Assembly (NCBI GenBank): GCA_030549495.1
Contig: JAUIRK010001047.1
Span: 868,001-932,000, forward strand
Direction of reading: 5' to 3'
Origin: Nectonema munidae
Taxonomy: Eukaryota; Nematomorpha; Nectonematoida; Nectonematidae
Length of the DNA stretch: 64,000 bases
The first letter of the stretch is position 1; each line of letters starts with the position of its first letter. Below the pieces are notes generated by a model. That model had not been told where the DNA came from and did no database searches. It worked only from the letters and a program-made list of their open reading frames with translations. Made by a program: the position numbers and the translations under genes. Below, piece after piece: positions 10,727 to 22,700 of this stretch.

Positions 10727-13700
10727 GTAAGTTTCCTACTTTTCCTTTCATCGCAGACTTTTTTGAAGAGTTGTATGAACGTTTTTTGCTACTCAAACTA
10801 ATTATATATCTTATCCGTTAGAATTAAATTTTATTATAAAAAGTACAAAAACAAAATGTATATAACTTGTTACGCAAACAATTAAATTGTGCTATACTTC
10901 CAAGTCATTCGAAACAAAATCAAAAAGTTATGGACATTTCAAGAATGCTCTTTAGGTTTATTAAACTTGTCAAAGAATCTAAAGATGCCTGACTTAATTT
11001 TATCTCCCCTCTTCAAAATACACAAGGGTTTCTCATATGAATTTAAATTTGAGTTACTTTCTCGCTCCAAATCTCTCTTCTTACTTGATGCTTTCAATAT
11101 TCTAACTTTTTCAAGGTTACTCCTATAAATATAATGTACATATTCAGTAAAGTGAGTTGAGTTGAATATATTAGGACTGGTGAAAAAACTTGTATCAAAC
11201 TGTAGCTAAAAAATAATCTGAATTTTCTGAATATAAATCACTTTTTTTAAATAGTCAAGTATAAAGAATAAAAAATGCTTCACACTTGTCCATCCTTGAA
11301 ACACGCTAACTTCATTCAGTGTAAAATGCCAAAATTCCAGCTACACTTTGTAAACATTATGTGATTGCAGAAATATACCGGATTATTAGAGCATCGTTTT
11401 CCAACCTTTTTGATCAGGCGTACTCCGTGTTAACAAACTCTTTTACGCGCGTGTACCCCAGGCTAATGCAGACACGGTCTTAAGAATTTTATCGAATTAC
11501 AAAGTTTTGATTTCTTCTTTAAAATAAAATTTCCATTTATTCATACATTCAAATAAGGCATATCACTAATCTTAAAATGTATGCGTGCTTATTGACATTC
11601 TGAAAAACATTAGATTACATAATGCAGTGCCATACTCAACAACTGGCAACGCATTTGATTAATATTCTTTGTAACTATTAAAAACTACCCAAGTGACTAC
11701 TAATTAATCTTTTTATTACCTAACAAACATCAACCCTATACATCAAGAAATGTTTCTTTCAAAAATTCAAGAACCCACGCACTAGAGATGAATAAATTAA
11801 AAAAATTGGCAACACATAGTAGGAAAAAATAAACCAGACTTAATCAATTCAATAAATCGTGTTTCGGATATATTCTACAAAAATCAATTCAACGCATCAA
11901 ATAACAAGATTGATTTGAAAGTATTTCCAATAAATAGCGCTAAATTCTCAATTTCCTTCATTAATTTTTTTCTTCAAATCTTCCTATATTAGCATGGCTG
12001 CTATTTAAGAACTTGTTAGAGTCGGAATCGACAAAATTTTTAATAACAAAGCACACTATTACACTTTAAAACAGTACGGTTCATCTCTGCAATTATAATA
12101 TTGATTAGTATTTTTCAACATTCAATGATTCAATCTTTCCACTGATAAGTATTCATTTTTAGTCAGTGTTGCTCCAACTGTTCCCGCACCTAAGAATACT
12201 CAAGAAGTTTGCAGCCCAGTTATGTGTGATGTTTGCAACGCCTATCCCCTTCACAAGTACGACATCAAGAGCAATAAAGCGCACAAAACGGTATAGACTA
12301 CTCCCTAATCATACTTCCTTCTGTTTTTAAGAGTGTGTCCTAGGGTTCCATTTTTAGGCTGCTATTGCTTTCGATTTATATGAATGATATATATTTGTCA
12401 AAAACTTATAAATACTATTTGCGGTTCGACATTCTAGAACTCAAGTATCCGTAAAATTGTTCATGAAATCTTAAATTCTGAAAACGCGCTTACTTTATCC
12501 ATCTGAGAAAGCCAGCAAAAGGCAATAGAGGTAGCAAGTGTCCATCCAGATAATTATCAAAAGTTTATTCTATAAAAAGACATAAAGATAGATTTGTATA
12601 TTTATTGTATCTGAGTGTTTTGTATTTTTATAATGTGCTGATCAATTCAAATGTTTACTTGCAACGTATAGTTAACTTCTTGTGCTCCTGTAATTCACAA
12701 TGACACTGAAACGTTGTTATCTGCAAAGGCTGTTGGCATGGTACCCGGACATTTGGCATGTTCGGGCAAATGTACGTCGGCTAAATGTCCATTTGGTCAG
12801 ATGTCCGGACACGGTTGGCAATGCTATTGAGCGTGTCACAAAATTTATTACTCTTAAAGAAAAGTTCCAAATGCTTCATATGTTAAAACAGCAACCGAAA
12901 AAAACCCATGTTGCTCGTCATTTTGGGGTCAATAAAACACGAAATGATCTATGCAAAGTTGTGAGAAAGCCATTAGAGAAAGTGCTGCTGCAAGTGTGAG
13001 TCAGCTTGCCAAATAAACAAATCAGTTGCTTGATAAAACTTATTTTTATCTTTGTGCATTTCTGACACAAGAAGGAAGCTTCTCTCTTTTTCAAATTATT
13101 CTGCAAGCGTTTCTGAAACTTTTTCAGACACCGAACTCTCTATGGCTTAGAAATGTTCTGGAGAAATCCACTTTCTGATACTTTTATGTGATCGTAAAGT
13201 AATTAATTTTTTTTAATTTACGTTTAATAGTTTATAGACTATGGACGCTTGAACGTGTAGACCCAAAGGACAAACGTATATATATTATATAATAGAGTAA
13301 TGTACTTTAGTTGACAACTATTTTTTTAGAAAATATTTACTAACTTTGAGAATGAATTGATTAAAATTTTATACTCTGAACTTTTTAATGCAACCCCAAT
13401 CATTCTTTCGGCGGACTGTTGTGTTCCGCGGAATTCACTTTGTGTTGCGAACCTCTGCTTTATGAGAATGATCTACTATGTATTTATTTTTATCATACAT
13501 ATTTTGAAATGAGGCCAGGAAAGTACGAAGAAGAGAACGCGTAAAATGAGGGACAATGTGGCATTTTGTGTATTGTAACTGAGTGTTAGGGGTGATTTTC
13601 AAGGGTGAGTCAATTATCCGCCATTTTAATCATCAGTGGGATATCTCGGAACCCATCCCTCACCGATATAGAGGGGCGGCGTTATAGAGTTTCTATTATT

Positions 13701-16700
13701 TGCTGATGACAAATTCGTATATTATGCAAATAAAATCCGTTACAAATTGGGAGAAACTTGTGAATTTCAAAATATATTCATAATATTCTTGGTCATATAA
13801 ATAAATGGAATGAATCAAATTTCTTTACTGTGAATTATTCCAAATTATAATCTACGTTATTTACGATTCCACAATACTGAGAATCAAAATATCCTCTATC
13901 AAAAAACCCAGAATCAACCAGGGGCGCACATTCGCCCCCCCCCCTCATAATAAGTTTAGGTTCCCTCAATATTATATCTTTTCTATATTATTTAAAGGGC
14001 TTGTTTGGCTTGTGAGTAGTCTTTACATGTCACTTTTCTTGTTTTAAGGAAGTCTTTGAATCAATATTTAAAATCTAATTTTTTTTCATTAATGTCTACT
14101 ACTTTGATATAATAATGCGAATTTGAGGTCAAAGGCAGTAATGTAGCGAGCGCAAAAAATTTTCATAAGGGAAAATATCTTTTATGTCACATAACTATAT
14201 AAGAAAGTATTCTCTATAATTTAAAGCCTAAAAGGTTTACCCCTATCGATTAATCATTAATGTAACTGAAAGAGTTAAATTAATGTAATAGAATAGGCAA
14301 GTTAGCTTAGGGAATGGAATAGCTAATTTATTTAAATTTAAGCTTTGTAGCATATTCTCTTCCAAAAATTTTAGACCTTCAATTTCTATTTAAAAGGGCC
14401 AAATTTAAATTCAAGGCTTCATACAAATCAATTCATAGACCCCAGTCTATTTACTTTACTTAACTAAATATATGTGTAGGTAGAAAATGAAGATTATGAT
14501 TCTTTGCTTTTCTGTGTTCTAATCTACTTTGGTAACATTTCGTTGCTAAAAAAAATTAAATTCAATTACAGTTTTCCTAATGAAATTTGTTGAAAAATTT
14601 CAAGTTGAATGAAAAATAATTGACATGCTATGTGTAAACATATTTCGTTTGGTTATTCATGAAAAAAATTCAAAAAACCATTTTCCTTTGTTCCTTTGAA
14701 GGAACATTGGAGGTTTTGTGTTAAAAAGCGTACAATTAAATAGTTTATTAAAAACTATTTTTTATTATAAATATCAAAATATTTTGATCTCCTTTCATTG
14801 TGAAGTCTCACATTACATTTGGCACTCATCTTTATTGAGTTTACATCTTTCTTGACTTTTTTTATTGAAACATGATCGCAATGAATAGCATCAACGCTAT
14901 AATTTTCAACAACGCAAGTTCGAACTACAGCTTCTTTCTCTTTAAATTTGGATTTAAATACATTCTATTTTTGATGAATAAATCTTCCATGCAGAAACAA
15001 TTGACAAGTTCAACATATTTATAAATAATGGCCAATACCCTTTTTTCACCAATGCCGGCCTGTAAGATTCAAGATGCATTGATCTAACATCCATAACATC
15101 AACTCCTCCCATCTCTTTGTAGTACACTGCTATCATATGGGGTTGCTTTACAGTAGTTTGTCAAAATAGTGTTCTTTTTGATGAATAAAACTTCCATGCA
15201 GAAACATTTGACAAATTTAACATATTTGTAAATAATGGCCAATTATTATTATTTATAAAAAATATTAACTAATTTCAATAAAAATTTAAGTTTGTTCCTT
15301 TAAGCGTTTAAACGAACATTAGGAGGTAAATAGTTAAGCAACTATGCATTTTTAGCACAGAGTATTCTATCCACCTAACCAATTCATTTGTTATGAATCA
15401 GGTCTGTTGACAATTAGTGAGATGAGATACAGAAAAATCTTTTACCTCCTAATCAATATTTTATCAGATAGCGGGATTTTCAAATAAAAAGATCTGATGA
15501 TATTATCAATTTCAATAAAAATGATAGGTTCATTAAAAATTTTAGGAATATACGAAAACAGACATCAGAAAATTTTACGTACATGTCTTGTTTGCTTTGC
15601 AGATATTGCTGGATTTCTTTCCATAGTATCGCTTCAAAGCTTTTCCTACATCCGTCATTTCATCAAGCTGAATTTGAAAAAACGAATTCTGAATCAATAA
15701 AGCCACCTGCGACATTATGTCATCAGACATCTCTCCTATTAGCCTTCTAACGGTATCATTTATCAGTAAGATATGCTCAACTTTTTAAGTTCAGAACTTC
15801 TTAGCACATTCAATATGATATGTTTGCAGCAAAGTAATAGCAACTTTTTTCCTATGTTGTGAGATTTTTTGACAGCAGTTATTTTTTTAAACTTTATAGA
15901 AGTCTTTCGAACCATTTTCCACAAACATTCCTATGTTATCAAACCTGGATTTGTGAAATCGTTCAGCTTGACTTTTAAAATATTCAATAATTTTGTTTAC
16001 TGAACTTGAGAGCTTCATTTATAAGTGTCTTTTTAACTTGCCTGGCTTTAGAAAAGAGGATGCTAACACTTTAGAACACAAAAGACACTTGGTTCCTCTT
16101 CCCACCAGACGTTATTCCTGGTAAAACGAAATTCAAGTATGAGTCCGTCATATTTCCCTTTTTTAAGAAAAATTAAAAATTATAAAGTTGAGCTCTTTTT
16201 AAATCAAAGAAAACTTTCCAATCCTTCATCTTGTTCCAGCAAGAGATTCAGGATAAATGTAGGAAGAGTGAAGATTCTCTTAAACAGTGGTGGAGGAGTT
16301 TGAGTTTTAGACTTGCCTTTTGTGAGCATGTGGAGTAGTAGTCCTTCTTTGGTTGAAGTAGAAAGTGATGCGTTGGAGTTAACTTTATTAAGTTTTTGCA
16401 GTCGGTCCGGATTTTTTCATGTACTTGGAGTCGGAGTAGAATTTTTGTTGCAGTCCGAGTGGGATATTTTCTCTCGAACCCCCAACCCTTTTCCCCATGC
16501 CAGATTTTTTTATCATATCAAATATCTGAAATATATTATCTATAAATTTGAAAAACGAATTAAAAATATTGTATTTAAAAATATTTCGATAATAGTCTAT
16601 CATAATTCTAGCAATTTCCGGGGACATTTTAAAAATACCGGATTTAAGAATTTTCTCAAAAATAAGCAGGATCTCGCGATTTTTCGTTGCGACGGATTAA

Positions 16701-19700
16701 ACTACGAAGTGTGACAAGTACTTGGAATTTGTTGAATAGACATTTTTGACAGTATAGTAAGTACACTTTTTGTCTCATTCCTGATACCAAAAAGACCTTA
16801 AGTGTACTCCTGCCATCATTTACACTAGAACGACTTCTTTTTTTTTATCAAAACCTTTAAAATGAAGGCAACCTTTTACCGCTCGTGTCAAACTTTAAGC
16901 AACGAAGCCTTGGTCGAAGCTAAGATTGTTGTATGGAAGCCAAGCAGCAAACTAGCCTTACTCGCTCCTCCAAATGCCAAAAAATGTGTCAATTGACTCA
17001 AAATGAAAAAATTTAACCAAAATATAGAAGAAGATGTTTCAAAAGCAAAATATTTTCAACATTCGGAAGAAATTTTGAAATTAAAAAAAAGAAGACAAAT
17101 GTAAAATTTTAATATTGAATCGCATAAAACACCGGAATATAAAGGCATAAATTGCAAATGAGGCAGCTGATCCTTCGAGTGTTAATGTATAGTCCCTGTG
17201 GCATCCGTTGAAGCAGTGATTTCCCATCTTTCTCTCACTACTATGCCTCCCTTTCTTATAGCTTTTATATTTTTCAATCAAATCTTAGCTCTCATGTACA
17301 TTCTTGTGGCATTTATGAGTGCACTTTCTGTCTAATTTTTAAGGTAACTTTTTAATTTTTGAAACCCAATGATGATAAAAAAGATGAATCGTATTTCCTT
17401 TGTTTAAGAGTCATTTTGCCTGTGCTTTCACAGTTCTTACTTGTAACAGCCTTACAATCCTCATTATTTATTGATCCTTTTTTGTAGCTAGTCAAATATT
17501 TCTTCATAATTTTAAAATAGTAACCTAATAATTTATATTTATGTGGGTAGATCCTTGATTTTGTAAAGTAGCGAGAAAATAGTCACAAAAATAAAGAAAA
17601 GTAATGATTATGCAAGTCAAGAAACAATTTGAAATACACATAAAAAATACGATACTACATTGTAGATTTCCAAGCGGCAAAGCAAATTTCATTGAGGGTG
17701 GGTTTAACTCTTTCACCTTCCCTCCCCAAGCGTTAACCTTGGGATCTAGATTCCTTTACCGAAGACTCCAATAATTATTCCCAGATATTATAATGGAGAA
17801 TTCTCTTTGGAAATTGGTGCAAAATTAAATGAAAAAAATTCTATTTTCCAGTTCTTTTAAGGAATGCTTGAAACAGTTTAAAAAGGATATGGACGAAGCT
17901 TTTGACTTTCAGAAGAGTAACGAGTTAGAGTGTGGAATTTGCTATGAAAAGGTCAGGGAAACTGGCTGCTCTCGCTTTGGCATCCTCTCCAACTGTTTCC
18001 ACATCTTTTGCTTCTCCTGCATCATGAATTGGCGAAAAAGTAAAAATATGGAATTTGACAAAAGCACGACTAAGTATGAGAGTGTTATATATATTATTTT
18101 TAGTATTTCGCATTATTTTATTATCACTAACAGCTGAGAGTTTAGCGCTTTCTGGAGATATTTAATATATACGTACAGAACTCGCTAAAATGGACGATTC
18201 GATTTAAAAATTTTCATGTCTTGTCCTCTGTTCCTCTCCCCTACCTTTTCAAAAATTTCTGGTTACGTCCTTGCAAACAGCATTTAAAATTTATTATAAT
18301 GCGGGAGGGTTCTTAGCCCCCGTTTTTATGGCCATATAACACGTGTTTCAGTAGATCCGTTATAACGCGGGTTCGTAGCCTTGGACAACGCCATCTACGT
18401 TTTAGAGGATTTACTGTGTAATGCTCATAGCCTTATGCCCTATCTCTAAATTACCTTTTTACTAATTTTTCTGGTAAGCTTTACTAATTCAGTAGTGAAA
18501 ATGTAGACAAGGGCGTTTACTAATTTAGTTAGCTATTTGAACTAATATTTTTTCTCACACTGAAAAAAAAGGTAGTAGCTGCTACTATATAAAGCAGGAC
18601 CTTTATATAATTTTAGTCAAAATTATAAAGTTTTGTATCTATTTCAATATTAACTAGTGTTATTCCTCAAATAACAGTTTTATTTTATTAATTACAAAAT
18701 GAAGTAAAAATTATCTTTTTCTTTCACCATTATAATTTCAATGTATATATATATAGAGAGAGAGAGGAAAAGAGAAAATATTTGTCTGATTTCAACAATA
18801 CATTTATGCAACAAAAGAATCGTTTGTCGAAAAGTCTGTTCGACTATATATTCATTTGACGCGCCTACGATATCACGTTCGACCAACTGTCTGGGGATCA
18901 AGTATCTGGTGAAGAATTGTCCTTCGTTTAAACATCCCGCCATCTGATTATAAAGTCTACTGTACACCAATTGTGTTAAATTATAACATTAAATTGTTGT
19001 CCTCTAATTAAACCAGACTCTATTTTTCAAATGACCGAACTGTTTAGATCAGGGTCCTCAAACTTTTTGACCCGTAGACCCCTTCATAGATTATCTCCTT
19101 TCTCCTCGACCCCCAGACAAGTTTATTATAATATGAAAACATTTTTAAAATTTTTCTGAAGATGAGCTATATACGAATGCATAACTTCCTTGACTATCTC
19201 GATTTTTTCTTGTCCAGAAATTCAATTGATTCTCCATAAGATGACTGACCTCCTTTCAACCTCTATGTGATAATCGACCTCAGGGGGCGATATCGACCAC
19301 TTTGGGAACCCCTGGCTTAGATGAAACACTACAACGCACACTCAGAAAAATACTCCTTTTCAGCGGAACTAAGTGTCCTTGTTTAGAATCTATTTCTTGT
19401 GAAATATTAGAAGGTTCACTTTATTCTTAAATTTAAATATACACGCACATTCACTTTTAGAGTTCTTTTTACCGGGGTGTCTTTTTTATCTTAATCTTTT
19501 AGATCTTGTCCTGAATGTCGTCAGAACTCTGATTTCATTTTTCCTAGCAAAAAATGGTACTCCAATCCAGAAACGAAGGCTGAGAAAATAAAGGAATATA
19601 AAGAATCTTTAGCGTACGTTATTGGCTTTTTTCACTATTTTTATTTCACTGCGAATTAACCCATGTGTGCCTTCACTTAAAAATTGGAAACTGTGTTAAA

Positions 19701-22700
19701 ACGTTTTTAAATAAAGGCCAAATCACTTGGATATACATTTGATTTGTCGACTTCCTTTTTAATAAACTCTCACATTTTCCTTTCCCTTCAATATAAGACA
19801 ATAGGTATTATAATAATATATCCACTTCCAAAATTGCTGAAATTGTTATGTGTGTGTGCGTGACTGAAATGGTTAAAATATGCATAGGATTGGTCGATTT
19901 CATATTTTTTTAAATCGCAATCTGAACCTATCATTGGTCGATAAAGAAACTATCAAAGTATCAATTAAATAATTTTAGCAAAGCATTTTTGTCTTTTTTA
20001 TTTTAAATTAAACACATATTTAGAATTATGAATTGAAAATATATAGAGAGTTCATATAAGAAAACAAAATAGTAACAGTATAAAAGTTTATTTATGCATT
20101 AAAAAATCGCTAATCATATAAAATTTCGTAAGTTTGAATATGATGGCCTTTTGATATGAAAAAAGGGCGATTGTATCTTCTCAACCACTTTGTCAAAATA
20201 GATTTATGACGGTTTTGAAATCCATATACTGAATGTGATGCTTTCGATACTAATTTCATACTTCTTTCAACACCTTGCGAATGGGAAGGAAGATTTGGTT
20301 TGTTTTTATTTTCAATCAATTGTTGTATTTCGTTATCAGAATTATTTCTCATTTTGAGGGTTCTAGTAAATGATTTGAGGTAAGATCTATCATTTCGTAC
20401 CATTTCCCATTTATTTTAGAAATTTTGTTCCGCTTTAACGTCATTATTTATTCTAAAATAAAAATTTTAGTTTTTTTTTTCAAAAGTCATTTTTCCAATT
20501 TTTACTTTAGCTTTGGCTCTATCTATTTTACTGTTGTCAACCAATATGTCCTCAATTTTGATATTTTCTTTCCATAAATGTTTAATGTCATTGAATAAAG
20601 CGTTTGCTAAAGCTGCTCCTAAGTTAGAAGAGCAATCATATCTCACAAGCTCCATTAATTATAACTTTCTGGTAAGTCAATTTTGAGACGCCATTCTTCT
20701 TTTTCCTCCTAAAAAAATTAAATATTTCAAAATTTATAAATTTTGCTCTTACCTGAGAACTAGATGAAAAAGAAAAGATTGCATTCTTTTCATTCAATCC
20801 AATATTTTTTAATGTAAAGTTTCCTTTTTCCAGTTTTTTTGAAGCTGTAAAATCAATAGAAGACATTTGAAAACTTCCGTTAGGTTCAATTTTATTCCTT
20901 TGATCTCGAAGATACATTCTTTCTTCAATTGGAACTTTTACTTCAGAAGGACAAACACATAATATGTGTTCTTTATTAGTACAGTTTATTTTTTTTACAA
21001 TTAACTCTGTAATGTTTAAAAGGCACAGTATTTAAAGCACATGAACAAGGTGATATATCAAAGAGACTTTTTTTGTCTAAATTATTTTTAACCCTAACTC
21101 TAACATCCTTTCGATTTATTTCTTTTACATTTGTCATAGATTTATCCCCTCGCATGGTTGAAAAATTTTATTACCTTAGATGGTGAAAGAGTGCCGCGGT
21201 GGCCCATTTTCAATTTTCTTGAAAAAAAATATAAAAAATTTACACTAAAGTACACAAGGGCTTTTTAAATGTTTTCCAAATTTTCCATAAGCTTTCATAG
21301 TGAAAAAGCCAAGAAATAGTGATGTTAGACTTTCTTGTTTTCTTAACGCCATCTAACTTTTGATGTTTTCAATTCTCAATAAATTTTAATTCTTTCACTT
21401 ATACTTCTCAATTTGGAAAACATCAGTAATAAAATGTTAGGTCATATAACATCTTTGTAATTACCTAAAGTAATTAGTAAGGTAAAGAGTTTAGAATATT
21501 GTGTTCACTTCCGATCATCCACAAAACAAACATTTTGAAAAATAACAGACAAGTTCAAAAAAGATGCAAAGTATAATAACGACAAATACGTGTCGTAGAT
21601 AAGGTTCACTTCAAATGAAGAATAATAAATAACTTCAAGATTCATAACCTTGAAAGCTCCAAACAGATTGTTTTAGCCGTGATTTCTTTTCTCATATTCA
21701 TCCCTTCTGTAACAACTTTTTTCATTGATTTCAAATACAATGAGAAAACTGTGTTGTGTGTGTATACGTGCTTGCATGCTGGCACGTGTTTACACCACGA
21801 GTTCCGAATAAAATTATGTGTTTACATTTACTTTACTGGTGCCGAATAAACTTATGTGTTTTCATCCACCTCACCAGTGTCGTATAACTTATATGTTTAT
21901 ATTTACGTCGCTTGCGTTAAATAAACCTAATTTTTTCATTCGTCTAACCTTGAAAGCCTCAACAATTTCAATTTTTTGATTTGATTTCTCTAAAAGTGCA
22001 TCGGTATCTCTTACTTGCTTGACATTCAAATACGAGCCGCGGAAAATTACGATTCCACCAGCCAATTGTTTTTGTTTTCTAATCACAAGATTCATCCAAT
22101 TCTTCCTGCACCAAGTTTTGATACCTCATGACTTCTGAAGGCTTGATCTCGAAGAGTGGCGTCATATATTTCACTAAGGAAAGTCTCCCTACATCAAGTG
22201 GAGGTAGAAGTAGAAGCATAAATATACGCAATGTTTCGAGAGTACCTCCGGGTCCCAAAAATCAATCTAAAAGACTATCATCTCCAGAAAAAATTTGGAG
22301 CCTTTTTTTCACTACGGAACTTCTAACTGAAATTTTCACAAAGACGCAGAATTATATGAAGTATAAGGAGATTTTCTTCAAGTTTTACTATTGATGTACT
22401 TCTTGGATATTTTGCTTCATTGTACTGGCTTGGTCTTTCAAAAGATCAAAGAATACCATATGATGATATCTATAAACCCCTTATAGGATCTCCATTTGTG
22501 AAAAGCACTTTGTCCAAAGATGAAATAAAGTATTGTACTCGATTTATTCGATTCGATGATCCATTAGTAAGAGATACTTCTTCTGATAGAATAAAGGCAT
22601 TACGTCTCCTAAACGATCATTTTTTCAAAGTTTTCCTCGGGTAATTCTTTTTTTTGGTATGCATAATTGTCTTTCATAGTTTGCCTCCCTGTAAAATGGT

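Noticed and set aside
16313-16714. 133-residue + strand ORF
   Set aside because: Composition follows AT-rich DNA and a GGAGTCGGAG-type repeat; no domain and no splice context.
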